Counted from the first letter of the stretch, positions 33,242 through 42,789 are shown. The stretch is DNA of 64,000 nucleotides from JBALVT01 sp965262875 (GCA_965262875.1 OZ253569.1:1364001-1428000); one strand, 5' to 3'. The notes: generated by a model from the sequence alone, not told the origin. Numbers and translations are program-made.

Positions 33242-33940
33242 ATGACCGAATCAATCCAAGCATTGAACGGGGATCTTTCAGTGCGCGTTGCCCTGGACAC
33301 GCAATCGATGGAATGGAGCCCCAGCCCAAGCGGCACCGTATGGCGCAAACGCGTGCATCTGGTGGGCCCCCCGGAATCCGGGCAGGTCACTTCTGTGGTT
33401 CGCTATGAGGCGGGAGCAAAGTTTCCAGCCCACGATCATCCAGGCGGCGAAGAGATTTTCGTACTTGAAGGTACATTCTCCGACGAGCATGGAGATTGGC
33501 ACGCCGGCACCTACCTGCTCAATCCAGAGGGGTTTTCACACAGCCCGTTCTCTAAAGAAGGTTGTATTTTATTTGTAAAACTTCGTCAGTTTCCCGGCCA
33601 CGACCGTGAACACATCGTAATTCAAAGCAAAGACGAGGCATGGAAGCCCTCGGTTCGAAAAATATCCTCCTGGAAAAAATTGTACGCACAGGAACCCTAT
33701 AGCGACTTTATGCGACTGGAAGCCTGGGATATCCCCGCAGAACTGGGGAAAATCAACTTTGTCCAAGGTGCAGAGTTATTTGTCCTGAAGGGGCAGTTCA
33801 GCGATGAGTTCGGCACCTACCTCACCCACAGCTGGCTGCGGATTCCACCCGGAGGGTCGATCACACCGATTAGCGATGACTACTGTGAGTTGTATATTAA
33901 AGAGGGCGGGTTTGCCTATCTAGAGAGTTCAGGCATATGA
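33242..33940 (+). CDS. Double-cupin (ChrR-like) protein
   Basis: A 232-residue protein made of two tandem cupin domains. The first (about 55-105) has an intact metal site: HDHPGGEEIFVLEGTF and GTYLLNPEGFSHSPF. The second (about 165-225) has lost its histidines (GAELFVLKGQFSDEFGTYLTHSWLRIPPG) and may be structural. It resembles the sensory cupin of ChrR anti-sigma factors but lacks the N-terminal zinc-binding half. Ligand and partners are unknown. Confidence 0.8.
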   Translation: MTESIQALNGDLSVRVALDTQSMEWSPSPSGTVWRKRVHLVGPPESGQVTSVVRYEAGAKFPAHDHPGGEEIFVLEGTFSDEHGDWHAGTYLLNPEGFSHSPFSKEGCILFVKLRQFPGHDREHIVIQSKDEAWKPSVRKISSWKKLYAQEPYSDFMRLEAWDIPAELGKINFVQGAELFVLKGQFSDEFGTYLTHSWLRIPPGGSITPISDDYCELYIKEGGFAYLESSGI

Positions 33941-33962
33941 AAAACCAAGGCTTTCTCCCGCG

Positions 33963-35861
33963 CTAGATCTCTAAGTCTTTTTTAACTTTTCGTTTGCTGG
34001 GCTTTTCAGCCGCGGCATCAAGAGGTTTTTTCACTGACGGTTTTTTCGATGCCGCAGATTTTTTCGGCTTTGCTTTCTTCCCTTCTTTTTCCGCCGAACG
34101 TTTCGCCTCTTCAAACACTTTACTGTCTTTACCAATTTTCGAGATATCCAGGCGCTGACCACTCACTCTGACCTTCTTCAAGTGCTTGAACAATTCCTTG
34201 GGCATGCCTTCGGGAAGATCGACTGTACTGTAGTCATCGTATATTTCGATGCGGCCAATATACTCGCTGTCCAGCTCAGCTTCATTGGCTATGGCGCCGA
34301 CAATGTTTCCGGGCTTCACTCCATGCTCTAAACCCACTTCAAGACGATAGCGTTGCATGTCTTTTTCTGGCGCTGGAACCTCCATCTTTTTGCGGCGCGG
34401 GGTCTCAGCGGAAGGCTCACTCTTGCCGGCATCGGTTTTTCTGGCTGCGAAGGTTTTTTCCTTGGCGGCCTTTGCAGATTTTCCCGAGGCGTTTCTCCCC
34501 TCTTTAGAGGGCTTGTCAGGGCTGCGCTTTACAGCAGAAACCGGTGTCGACAGAGACGATTTACCCTCCGCTAATGCGGCCAGCGCCGCGGCGATTTCTA
34601 TAACGGGAACGCCGTATTCATGCTGGTATTCGTCAACCAATTTTCGGTAGGCATCCAATTTGCGAGTATCGAGCACCTCGGTAATGCGTTGCTTAAATTT
34701 ACTCAGCCGCTTATCGGTGACTTCCTCAGCGGAGGGCAACTGCATTTTCTCAATCTGCTTACCCGTCGCTTTTTCGATAGCCCCAAGCAAACGGCGCTCG
34801 CGATTGGCGGCAAACAAAATGGCATCGCCGGGCCTACCCGCTCTGCCAGTTCGGCCGATTCTGTGAATATAGGCTTCGACATCGTAGGGGATGTCATAAT
34901 TGATCACATGGCTGATGCGAGTGACGTCCAGACCCCTGGCGGCCACATCGGTGGCCACGAGAATATCCAACTTACCTGACTTCAGATTTTCAATCGTTTT
35001 CTCTCGCAACTTCTGAGCGATATCTCCGTTGATTGCGGCGCAGGCATACCCTCTTGCGGAGAGCTTGTCGGCCAGCTCTGTGGTAGCGATACGAGTACGC
35101 ACGAATACGATCATGGCATCGAAGTCTTCAACTTCAAGAATTCGTGTGAGGGCATCAAGTTTACTGCTACCGGCCATCATCCAAACGCGCTGGCGAATCG
35201 ACTCATTGGTGACCGTCTTCATCTTTATGGTCACTTCTCGAGGATCCGTCAGATACTTTTGCGCGATGCGACGAATAGCAGTGGGCATGGTCGCCGAAAA
35301 CAAGGCTATCTGGCGGTCGTCTGGCGTCTGATCCAGAATCCATTCCACGTCATCAATGAAACCCATGCGCAGCATTTCATCGGCTTCGTCCAACACCAGG
35401 GTTTTCAGTTTGGAAAGGTCCATCGTCTTACGACGCATATGATCCATGACCCGGCCCGGTGTTCCAACGACAACATGAACCCCGCGCTCCAGCTGACGCT
35501 GCTGGCCTCGATAGTCGGAACCACCGTAGACCGGCAAAACCCGAAAGCCGGAGATATGCTTGGCATACTTCTGAAAGGCCTCTGCCACTTGAATGGCCAA
35601 CTCTCGAGTTGGCGCCAACACCAGCACCTGAGGTGTTTTTTGTTTCAGATCTAATCTCGCCAGAATAGGCACCGCGAAGGCCGCAGTTTTGCCGGTCCCG
35701 GTCTGGGCCTGACCCACCAAATCAACTCCTTCAAGCATATGTGGAATCGTCTGCGCTTGAATGAGGGAAGGCGTTTCGTAGCCCACATCATCCAGTGCTT
35801 TTTGGATAGGAGCGGGTAGCTGCAGCTGGGAAAAGCTGGTTACCGGGTTTTCTGAAGACAT
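33963..35861 (-). CDS. deaD: DEAD-box RNA helicase, DeaD/CsdA type
   Basis: A 632-residue ATP-dependent RNA helicase: Q motif with LPAPIQKALDDVGYETPSLIQAQTIP, Walker A AQTGTGKTAAF, PTRELAIQ, DEAD motif VLDEADEML, SAT, and the second RecA domain ending YIHRIGRTGRAGR. The C-terminal third contains an RNA-recognition-like DbpA domain (RLEVGLEHGVKPGNIVGAIANEAELDSEYIGRIEIYDDYSTVDLP) and a very Lys-rich tail. It probably assists ribosome assembly and mRNA turnover in the cold. The ATG at 35861 (MSSENPV) fits homologues. Confidence 0.92.
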   Translation of the reverse strand: MSSENPVTSFSQLQLPAPIQKALDDVGYETPSLIQAQTIPHMLEGVDLVGQAQTGTGKTAAFAVPILARLDLKQKTPQVLVLAPTRELAIQVAEAFQKYAKHISGFRVLPVYGGSDYRGQQRQLERGVHVVVGTPGRVMDHMRRKTMDLSKLKTLVLDEADEMLRMGFIDDVEWILDQTPDDRQIALFSATMPTAIRRIAQKYLTDPREVTIKMKTVTNESIRQRVWMMAGSSKLDALTRILEVEDFDAMIVFVRTRIATTELADKLSARGYACAAINGDIAQKLREKTIENLKSGKLDILVATDVAARGLDVTRISHVINYDIPYDVEAYIHRIGRTGRAGRPGDAILFAANRERRLLGAIEKATGKQIEKMQLPSAEEVTDKRLSKFKQRITEVLDTRKLDAYRKLVDEYQHEYGVPVIEIAAALAALAEGKSSLSTPVSAVKRSPDKPSKEGRNASGKSAKAAKEKTFAARKTDAGKSEPSAETPRRKKMEVPAPEKDMQRYRLEVGLEHGVKPGNIVGAIANEAELDSEYIGRIEIYDDYSTVDLPEGMPKELFKHLKKVRVSGQRLDISKIGKDSKVFEEAKRSAEKEGKKAKPKKSAASKKPSVKKPLDAAAEKPSKRKVKKDLEI

Positions 35862-36046
35862 GATGTTACCTTGGGATAAGTTTAGACCCGCCAGACGCGG
35901 CGGCGGGGGATTATACAGTGCACCGGCGCCTTGCAATGGCAGCGGTATTAAGTCACCTGTGCTGCAAGCTTAGCAGTGCCTGTCACAATCTGCCTGTTTC
36001 AATCTCATGTAGTAAGATCGATGAACGTTTTTAAGCTGAGCAGACT

Positions 36047-36511
36047 ATGGGCAAGTTCCAAACCGATCGCCTGGTCATGGATGAACTCATCGGGATGTGC
36101 GGGTTGGTCAAGCGGAAAACGCTTGAGGATGTCGATATCGGCTATGGCTTTCTTCCCCACGCACGGGGTGAGGGTTATGCCCTTGAAGCGGCTCAAGAAA
36201 TCCACAAATGGGCAATTTCAGAGCTGGAAATGAGGAGATTGGCCGCAATAGTCAACCCCGGCAACAAACCCTCCATCACCCTACTGGAAAAACTCGACAT
36301 GCAGTTTGACCGCATGATCCAGCTCGAAGGCGACGAGGAAGAGATTTGCCTGTATCTATGGAGCAGTCTCCTTAAGCCAGACAAACTAGAACCTATAGCG
36401 CAATCCAAGCTCCACCGAACGTCCACTCTCGGGCGCAAGCGCGCGCAAAAAAGAAGTGCTCAAGCGTATCTCCTCATCCGTGATATTGGCCAGCTCAACA
36501 AACAGGGTTAA
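36047..36511 (+). pseudogene. GNAT acetyltransferase with internal deletion
   Basis: A RimJ-type GNAT N-terminus (FQTDRLVMDE) runs directly into the middle of the domain (LIGMCGLVKRKTLEDVDIGYGFLPHARGEGYALEAAQEIHKWAI, then NPGNKPSITLLEKLDMQFDRMI). In full homologues about 65 residues separate TDRL from IGMCGL, so an in-frame deletion has removed the first half of the acetyl-CoA fold. The natural stop after EEICLYL is also lost and the frame runs about 40 codons into the antisense of the TonB gene. Probably inactive. Confidence 0.7.
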
Positions 36512-38413
36512 TTCACCCCCGCTCACTCGAATCCGGTGATCAGCACCCAGGTCCAGGCGGTTATATCCTTTTGTCGGTGTTTCGTTGCGCCCGGGGCGAT
36601 TCTGTTTGCCGGCACTGATAAACCTTGTCCACAGTTCAGTGCGTTCATTGCCCCAATTGAGCCGAACACCCACTTTATCCGCTGGCAGCCTGGCCACATC
36701 GTCGGAATCCTTGAACTCGCCTCTTATTGAGTCGCCAAACACCCCCAGGGTTAATTCGCCATCGCCCAACATAGTCACACTAAATTCACTGTCGAACTCC
36801 ACACCATAGAACTCGGCATCTTGCTGAGCGTAGCGCCGCAGGGGTGCCTCCTCGATGAACAATCCCGTGCTTATCAAATTAATATAGTCGGAGAAGTCGT
36901 TGTAAAAGAGTTTGAAATCGACAAAGTCGGTTTCCCAGGACCAGCGAAACGAAAAATCTATATTGGAGGAAACTTCTGTATCCAAATCAAGGTTTCCCAC
37001 CTCGACAGAGCCTGTTGCCGCATGAACAATTAAAGCATCCTCATTCGCTATACCTACATTTGAGAACAGTTCTTCGATAGCAGGTGCTCTTTCTGCGACA
37101 GAGAGGGCCAGCCCCAGTGAGATCGATTCAGTCGCCTCCCAGCTAGCGGAACCGGAGGCACTAAAACCGGTGAAGCTCTCTTGTGAGGTCGAAAGCCCCT
37201 CTGGCTTCATCTGAGTCCAATCCAGACGCACCCCCGCCTCAACCGTCCACCTGTCCCAGTGGAGATCCTCCAGCAAAAACAATCCGACATTGCGGCTATC
37301 CGTCTCGGGAACAAATGCCTCTTCACCAATTGCACTGAAAGTGCTTTCTCTGGCTTGTAAACCGATCACCCCGTGGAATGGCCCGACCCTCTCATGCACT
37401 ATTTCCAGCCTTCCCTCCCAGGTTTCATTACTAAAGAGGGTACCCAGCGCCCCATCGGGCTCTATCTCCGCATGCTCGTAATCGGTATAGGTGAGAAAGC
37501 TGCGCAAAACTTCCAAACCTTGAATGGGGTCGTGCCAGTGGAGGGCGCCGTCATAACGCGTTTGCTCCACGTCAAGGCGTATACCGCCGGCTTCATCTTC
37601 CTCGTGCACCTGCTCATCTTCTTCATGCTCATGGCCACCCGCGGGAATTCCGTATTCGTTTTCGAGCCGACTAACCGCCAGGCCTGCGAAACCATCAGCA
37701 AAGTGATAGCTGCCCCCAAGGGTAAAGTTTCGAGTTCTGCCATCCGTATTTTCGATGTTTCCACGATTCACCCCTTCCACCCGTTCAGGCGAATCTACGC
37801 TAATCCCGGGGACTTCCAAATTGTTCCAATCCCGGTACAAACCATCTAGATGCCATGCGAAGGCGCCGGCTCCAGCGTCCAGCCGAGCCACTACCGTATC
37901 CATATCTGAGGCCGTGTCGTGCCTGACTTCACCGCCGCCGTGCAATCCCTCTTCGACAGAGGTGGGTATGCGACTATCAATGACATTGACGACACCCCCT
38001 ATAGCACCGCCACCGTAGAGCAAAGTCGCGGGGCCACGCAGAATCTCAATGCTATCGGCGAACATTGCCTCTACGGCAACCGCATGATCGGCACTCAAAT
38101 TAGATGCATCGGCACTGCCGGTGCCGTTTTGCAATACCGTTACACGTGACCCTTGCTGGCCGCGAATAACGGGTTGACCCACACCCGGACCAAAAGACGC
38201 GTTGGCCAGACCCGGAGTATTACTCAGGGTGTCACCAATACTGGATGAGGCGGCGCGATCGAGCTCCTCACCCGTCAACACGGTGACGGGCAAGGCGGTT
38301 TCAGCGGTTGTTTTGTGAAGCGGGACGGATACGAGCACATGTTCCATTGGCGGCGTCTGAGCCACCGACATTGTGCTCGCGACCGCCAGAAATAATGGCG
38401 ATAAACGATTCAT
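36386..38413 (-). CDS. TonB-dependent outer-membrane receptor (ZnuD-like)
   Basis: A 675-residue receptor. A signal peptide (residues 1-18) precedes a TonB-box region (EHVLVSVPL), the plug domain (VTVLTGEELDRAASSSIGDTL...VIRGQQGSRVTVLQNG...IEILRGPATLLYGGGAIGGVVNVID) and a 22-strand-type barrel ending in the C-terminal aromatic LGLRYRF. One extracellular loop near residue 265 is His/Glu-rich (GGHEHEEDEQVHEEDEAGG), typical of zinc or copper receptors such as ZnuD. It would import a metal or metal complex using TonB energy. Confidence 0.9.
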   Translation of the reverse strand: MNRLSPLFLAVASTMSVAQTPPMEHVLVSVPLHKTTAETALPVTVLTGEELDRAASSSIGDTLSNTPGLANASFGPGVGQPVIRGQQGSRVTVLQNGTGSADASNLSADHAVAVEAMFADSIEILRGPATLLYGGGAIGGVVNVIDSRIPTSVEEGLHGGGEVRHDTASDMDTVVARLDAGAGAFAWHLDGLYRDWNNLEVPGISVDSPERVEGVNRGNIENTDGRTRNFTLGGSYHFADGFAGLAVSRLENEYGIPAGGHEHEEDEQVHEEDEAGGIRLDVEQTRYDGALHWHDPIQGLEVLRSFLTYTDYEHAEIEPDGALGTLFSNETWEGRLEIVHERVGPFHGVIGLQARESTFSAIGEEAFVPETDSRNVGLFLLEDLHWDRWTVEAGVRLDWTQMKPEGLSTSQESFTGFSASGSASWEATESISLGLALSVAERAPAIEELFSNVGIANEDALIVHAATGSVEVGNLDLDTEVSSNIDFSFRWSWETDFVDFKLFYNDFSDYINLISTGLFIEEAPLRRYAQQDAEFYGVEFDSEFSVTMLGDGELTLGVFGDSIRGEFKDSDDVARLPADKVGVRLNWGNERTELWTRFISAGKQNRPGRNETPTKGYNRLDLGADHRIRVSGGELTLFVELANITDEEIRLSTSFLRALAPESGRSVELGLRYRF

Positions 38414-38437
38414 AATAGTTCCTGCAAACTGTGAAGT

Positions 38438-38764
38438 TTAAAAAAGGGAAGAATTCAGTTTCAGGAAAGTGCGGGGGGGGGCTCTTGAAGGGGGCAGTAC
38501 TAAACGGAAAGAAGGCTTGAAAAAATTACTAAGAGTGGGCTGCGCTTGGTGGCTGAGAAACACCTTGTTTGCGCCCGAGTATGCAGAAATGCCCACTTTG
38601 AGCGTGTCATTGCACAGCAAACACTCAGACGCAGACCCCGCTTCAAGGTGTAAATGACCGGCTTCGACCACCTGCAACGACGACAAAGACAACAGCGCAG
38701 CCATAACCACACCAAGGGCGAGGCGGCTGAAACGTTGATTAGATGTCGGTGGTGCAAAAATCAT
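38438..38764 (-). CDS. Small exported DUF2946-like protein
   Basis: A 108-residue protein with an N-terminal membrane/signal segment (RLALGVVMAALLSLSSLQVVEAG) followed by HLHLEAGSASECLLCND, a His/Cys cluster of the DUF2946 type that suggests metal binding. It lies 24 bp upstream of the TonB receptor gene and is probably cotranscribed with it. The C-terminal half is basic and Pro/Ser-rich. Function is not known; the context suggests a role in metal uptake. Confidence 0.65.
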   Translation of the reverse strand: MIFAPPTSNQRFSRLALGVVMAALLSLSSLQVVEAGHLHLEAGSASECLLCNDTLKVGISAYSGANKVFLSHQAQPTLSNFFKPSFRLVLPPSRAPPRTFLKLNSSLF

Positions 38765-38782
38765 ATTGTTAAGGAGACTCGC

Positions 38783-39175
38783 TCAGTTCGCTTGGACAGT
38801 GAGTTGCTCCAACATATCGCGCATCTTGCCATGCAACATGTTGACGCCTTTGAGTGGACGAACCATCACTTTGAATTCGTTGATCTTGCCGTCATCGTCA
38901 AAGCTCATAATATCTACACCATTGACCATGATACCGTCTACCTCACAGGAGAACTCCAGCATGGCATGGCGTTCGGACACAATCTCCTTGGTATAGCTAA
39001 AGCTGTCATTGAAAACGTTCGCAGCACCGGTCAAATACAACAGGGTCAGCTTTTTACCCTCTTGAGGGCTGTGAACGACAGGCGAGTAAAACACGCAATC
39101 GTCAGCAATGATTTCGGGCAGACGCTCTGGCGTTCTATTGCGCATTATCTCGTGCCAAATTTCCAATGAATTCAT
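38783..39175 (-). CDS. SnoaL-like (NTF2-fold) protein
   Basis: A 130-residue protein with the NTF2/SnoaL pattern: MNSLEIWHEIMRNRTPERLPEIIADDCVFYSPVVHSPQEGK, then an aromatic beta sheet and VDIMSFDDDGKINEFKVMVRP. Members bind small molecules or act as isomerases and hydratases. It starts the run leading to the metal receptor genes 18 bp downstream, but no shared role is evident. Confidence 0.8.
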   Translation of the reverse strand: MNSLEIWHEIMRNRTPERLPEIIADDCVFYSPVVHSPQEGKKLTLLYLTGAANVFNDSFSYTKEIVSERHAMLEFSCEVDGIMVNGVDIMSFDDDGKINEFKVMVRPLKGVNMLHGKMRDMLEQLTVQAN

Positions 39176-39229
39176 AGTGTCATCTCAAAGTGGGGAAGTT
39201 TGAAGTAGCGGAGTATGCACCCACCCACT

Positions 39230-39577
39230 TTAGAGATCGACCTCCTGGGTAAACTCTTTTTCGATTTTTTGCTGCATTTCGTACTGCACTACACCCTTGC
39301 GCCGACGCGAGTCCTGCATGCGTTTGGAGTAACGCTTAGAGCGATAATGAGCCACCATGCGCTCGAACCTACCCGCCTCAGCCTCCCCGGCAATTAGCTC
39401 CTCGATGAAAGCAATGTCAATTCCTATGCGATAGGCAATGCGGCTGGGACGAATCTTGTGGGCGTGAAACTCCGCGACGATATGAATCTGCTCCTCACGA
39501 GAATGAGTGCACACCCGCGAGTAACCAAATGGCGGGGAGGGAGTCCGTGTATCATCAATTGTCATTTCTTCGTTCAT
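39230..39577 (-). CDS. Conserved hypothetical protein
   Basis: A 115-residue basic protein I do not recognise. The centre (HSREEQIHIVAEFHAHKIRPSRIAYRIGIDIAFIEELIAGE) looks like a helix-turn-helix of the kind seen in small DNA-binding or transposase-related proteins. The C-terminus is Arg/Lys-rich (RMVAHYRSKRYSKRMQDSRRRKG). There is no signal peptide. It is divergent from rhlE. Confidence 0.55.
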   Translation of the reverse strand: MNEEMTIDDTRTPSPPFGYSRVCTHSREEQIHIVAEFHAHKIRPSRIAYRIGIDIAFIEELIAGEAEAGRFERMVAHYRSKRYSKRMQDSRRRKGVVQYEMQQKIEKEFTQEVDL

Positions 39578-39749
39578 AGCTACTTTTTAGCAGCTCATCG
39601 CCGGGTTGCCAAGTCCGAAGAGTTTTTGTAAAGCACAAGAGCATACTCTCGGCATTGGCCTATTCCCCTTTGGACCACATTTCTGTAAGATGCGCCGCCT
39701 CGCAAGAGCGGGGATTTACCCCAGCTAAGCCAACCTATTTGAGATCCGT

Positions 39750-41099
39750 ATGACATTTGACGAACTCGGTCTGTCCGAGTCGCTGCTGCGTGCAGTGAAA
39801 GACAAAGGCTATACCGAGCCTTCACCCGTTCAAGCCCAGGCAATACCCGCTGTTTTGGAAGGCCGCGATGTGATGGCCGCCGCACAAACCGGTACCGGTA
39901 AGACCGCCGCCTTCACCCTGCCGATTCTCCAGCGATTGGTTCCGGGGCAGCGCGCCAAGGCCAATCGAACGCGGGTACTAATCCTGACGCCCACGCGCGA
40001 GCTCGCGGCCCAGATTCAAGACAGTGTCACTACCTATGGCTCTCATCTGCCACTGACGTCTACCGTCGTTTTTGGCGGCGTTAAAATTAACCCGCAACTG
40101 ATGAAACTGCGCCGAGGTGTAGACATCTTAGTCGCCACCCCTGGGCGTCTCCTGGATTTATACGGCCAAAATGCCATTCGCTTTGACGACCTGGAAATTC
40201 TGGTACTCGATGAAGCCGACCGCATGCTGGACATGGGTTTTATACACGACATACGGAAGATTCTGGCCGTACTGCCAGAAAAACGACAAAACCTGATGTT
40301 CTCCGCCACCTTTGCCCCAGAGATTCGTTCGCTCACGAGCAAGATTCTGAGCAACCCTGTGGAAATAACAGTGAACGTCGCCAATGCCACTGCTGATACC
40401 GTGGAGCAACATTTATACCCCGTGGACAAGAAGCAAAAGCCCGCTCTACTCGCCCACCTGGTAAAAGAGAACAACTGGGAACAGGTGCTGGTGTTTTCGC
40501 GCACCAAGCACGGCGCCAACAAACTGGCCCAATATTTGGAAAAGCAAAATATTCAGGCCTCTGCCATCCACGGCAACAAAAGCCAGGGAGCGCGCACCCG
40601 AGCTCTTGCAGGGTTTAAGCAAGGAGAAATAAGAGTTCTGGTGGCCACCGATATCGCGGCCCGCGGCCTGGACATTGAACAACTGCCTCAGGTGGTAAAC
40701 TTTGATCTGCCAAATGTACCTGAAGACTATGTGCACAGAATAGGCCGCACCGGCCGCGCTGGTACCTCGGGAACAGCTTATTCACTGGTATGCGCCGATG
40801 AAGTCAAACAGCTCAGAGATATCGAGCGATTGATTCAAAAGCACATCCCCCGGGAACTGATCGATGGCTTCGAGCCCGACCACGATCTTCCTGAGAGCGG
40901 AACATTGCAAAAAGCCCATAAACCCCAGCGGCCGCACAAACCTGGCAAAGGTCACAAAGCGCGCAACTCAAACTCAGCTCGGGGCCGAGGCAGTGACGGG
41001 CACAATCGCCCTGAAGGAGCCGCGCCCTCAAGGCGCCACGGAGGTCGGTCCAGCTCAGCGGGCCGCACTGCTTCCCGGCCAGTATCGGGCAATCGTTAA
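39750..41099 (+). CDS. rhlE: DEAD-box RNA helicase, RhlE type
   Basis: A 449-residue helicase beginning MTFDELGLSESLLRAVKDKGYTEPSPVQAQAIP, with Walker A AQTGTGKTAAF, PTRELAAQ, LVLDEADRMLDMGF, SATF, and the second RecA domain ending YVHRIGRTGRAGTSG. The C-terminus is a short basic, Arg/Gly/His-rich tail (ARGRGSDGHNRPEG), as in RhlE. RhlE proteins remodel ribosome assembly intermediates and RNA-degradation substrates. It is shorter than DeaD because it lacks the RNA-recognition domain. Confidence 0.92.
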   Translation: MTFDELGLSESLLRAVKDKGYTEPSPVQAQAIPAVLEGRDVMAAAQTGTGKTAAFTLPILQRLVPGQRAKANRTRVLILTPTRELAAQIQDSVTTYGSHLPLTSTVVFGGVKINPQLMKLRRGVDILVATPGRLLDLYGQNAIRFDDLEILVLDEADRMLDMGFIHDIRKILAVLPEKRQNLMFSATFAPEIRSLTSKILSNPVEITVNVANATADTVEQHLYPVDKKQKPALLAHLVKENNWEQVLVFSRTKHGANKLAQYLEKQNIQASAIHGNKSQGARTRALAGFKQGEIRVLVATDIAARGLDIEQLPQVVNFDLPNVPEDYVHRIGRTGRAGTSGTAYSLVCADEVKQLRDIERLIQKHIPRELIDGFEPDHDLPESGTLQKAHKPQRPHKPGKGHKARNSNSARGRGSDGHNRPEGAAPSRRHGGRSSSAGRTASRPVSGNR

Positions 41100-41230
41100 G
41101 CGTTCTGGCACACCGGGGGCTGGCCATATTTAACTGGTATTTATCGTTAAATTTCGCCAATTAGGGGTCTATACTGATCAGTTACTACACAATTTGATAA
41201 TCAACGCATCAAGCGTCGAGGAGCAGATCT

Positions 41231-42691
41231 ATGAACGCACCAGAGCAAATCCACTCTCAGGAAGATATCGCCGAGCAAATGAATGCCGTGTTGAAGGCGC
41301 AACGCGAGGACTATCTAAAGGAAGGCGCAGTCTCTGCTGAATCTCGTATCGACCGGCTCGATCGCGGTATCGATGTCACTATCAAGTACCAGGACAAATT
41401 AGTCGCCGCTCTAAACGAAGATTTCAGCTGTCGTTCAAGGGAAGTTTCGCTAATAACGGATGTTGCTGCATCCGTAGCACCCCTGAAGCATGCTAAAAAG
41501 CATTTGCGCAGCTGGATGAAGCCCGAGAAGCGCCCAACCATGTTTCCACTCAACCTTTTAGGGGGTCGCTCGCGTATCGAGTACCAACCACTGGGTGTTG
41601 TTGGCGTCATCTCTCCCTGGAACTTCCCAGTGAATTTAACCTTTGGCCCACTGGCCGGAATTCTTGCTGCAGGCAATCGTGCAATGATTAAGCCCTCGGA
41701 ATTTACGCCCAATACCTCTGCGGTAATGGCGGAAATGGTCAAGGAAGCCTGGGACGAAAAAGAAGTGGCTATCTTCGACGGCGGCCCCGAAGTCGGACAG
41801 GCCTTTTCCGGCTTGGCTTTCGACCACCTTTTGTTCACAGGAGCGACATCTATCGCCAAGCACATTATGGTGGCGGCGGCTCCCAATCTGGTTCCTGTGA
41901 CACTGGAACTGGGCGGAAAATCACCTGTGATCATCTCGCGCAGTGCCGATATAGAGAAAAGCGTTGGCCGAATTATGGTCGGCAAAACACTCAACGCAGG
42001 CCAAATATGTCTGGCCCCCGATTACCTGATGGTTCCGGAAGAAAAATTACACGAAGTCATTGCCGCCGCCCAAAAAGCGGTTGCCGAGATGTATCCCACA
42101 CTACTCGACAATGATGAGTACACTTCAATGATCAATGATCGTCATTATGATCGTCTTAACAGCTACCTGGCAGAAGCGGAAGAGCGCGGCGTCAAGGTCA
42201 TTGCCATGAACCCCGGGAATGAAGATTTCAGCAACCAGAAAAACACGCGCAAAATACCCCCGACTCTAATCGCAGAACCTGCAGACGATATGAAGGTGAT
42301 GCAAGAAGAACTGTTCGGACCGCTACTTCCCATCAAGACTTACAAGGAATTCGACGAGACGATTAACTACGTCAACGCCAATCCGAGACCTCTAGCCGCC
42401 TACTACTTCGGTGAAGACAAAGAGGAAGAGGAAGCGGTGTTAACTCGCACAACCTCAGGTGGGGCATGCATTAACGATGTGATTATGCAGGTTACGCAAG
42501 AAGAACTGCCCTTCGGCGGTGTCGGCCCAAGTGGAACCGGTTCTTATCACGGCGTCGCCGGCTTTAAGAACTTCAGCCATGCCAAATCTGTGTATCGCCA
42601 GGCCAAAGTGAATGTCGGGAAATTGGGTGGAATGCTGCCCCCCTATGGCAAGGCGACCGAAAGCACCATTAAGATGCAGTTGAAGAAATAG
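41231..42691 (+). CDS. Coniferyl-type aldehyde dehydrogenase
   Basis: A 486-residue NAD-dependent aldehyde dehydrogenase of the class 3 (coniferyl/fatty aldehyde) branch. The Rossmann and active-site parts are clear: GVVGVISPWNFPVNLTFGP, FTGATSIAKHIM, the catalytic Glu in TLELGGKSPVII, the nucleophile Cys in NAGQICLAPDYL, and EELFGPLLPI. It begins MNAPEQIHSQEDIAEQM with GAGGAG upstream. It likely oxidises aromatic or long-chain aldehydes; the substrate is inferred only from family. Confidence 0.88.
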   Translation: MNAPEQIHSQEDIAEQMNAVLKAQREDYLKEGAVSAESRIDRLDRGIDVTIKYQDKLVAALNEDFSCRSREVSLITDVAASVAPLKHAKKHLRSWMKPEKRPTMFPLNLLGGRSRIEYQPLGVVGVISPWNFPVNLTFGPLAGILAAGNRAMIKPSEFTPNTSAVMAEMVKEAWDEKEVAIFDGGPEVGQAFSGLAFDHLLFTGATSIAKHIMVAAAPNLVPVTLELGGKSPVIISRSADIEKSVGRIMVGKTLNAGQICLAPDYLMVPEEKLHEVIAAAQKAVAEMYPTLLDNDEYTSMINDRHYDRLNSYLAEAEERGVKVIAMNPGNEDFSNQKNTRKIPPTLIAEPADDMKVMQEELFGPLLPIKTYKEFDETINYVNANPRPLAAYYFGEDKEEEEAVLTRTTSGGACINDVIMQVTQEELPFGGVGPSGTGSYHGVAGFKNFSHAKSVYRQAKVNVGKLGGMLPPYGKATESTIKMQLKK

Positions 42692-42724
42692 CGACATCAG
42701 CATATTTTCTGCCAGATAAGAAAA

Positions 42725-42747
42725 AGAGCCCTCGGGCTCTTTTTTTT
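42725..42747 (+). terminator. Intrinsic terminator after the aldehyde dehydrogenase gene
   Basis: AGAGCCC-TC-GGGCTCT forms a 7-bp GC-rich stem followed by a T7 tract at 42741-42747, extended on the 5' side by A residues that could pair with the T tract. It lies 34 bp after the stop codon and may also act on the TPR gene transcribed from the other strand. Confidence 0.85.
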
Positions 42748-42789
42748 GCACAACATATTCTCGCGCCACACTTTATTCACCCGACACAC

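Noticed and set aside
37373..37849. Plus-strand frame of 158 codons within the TonB receptor gene
   Set aside because: Antisense to a well-matched receptor; no start signals or family.
36386..39229. Zur or Fur box for the metal-receptor genes
   Set aside because: No convincing palindrome matching either consensus was seen upstream of the three genes.
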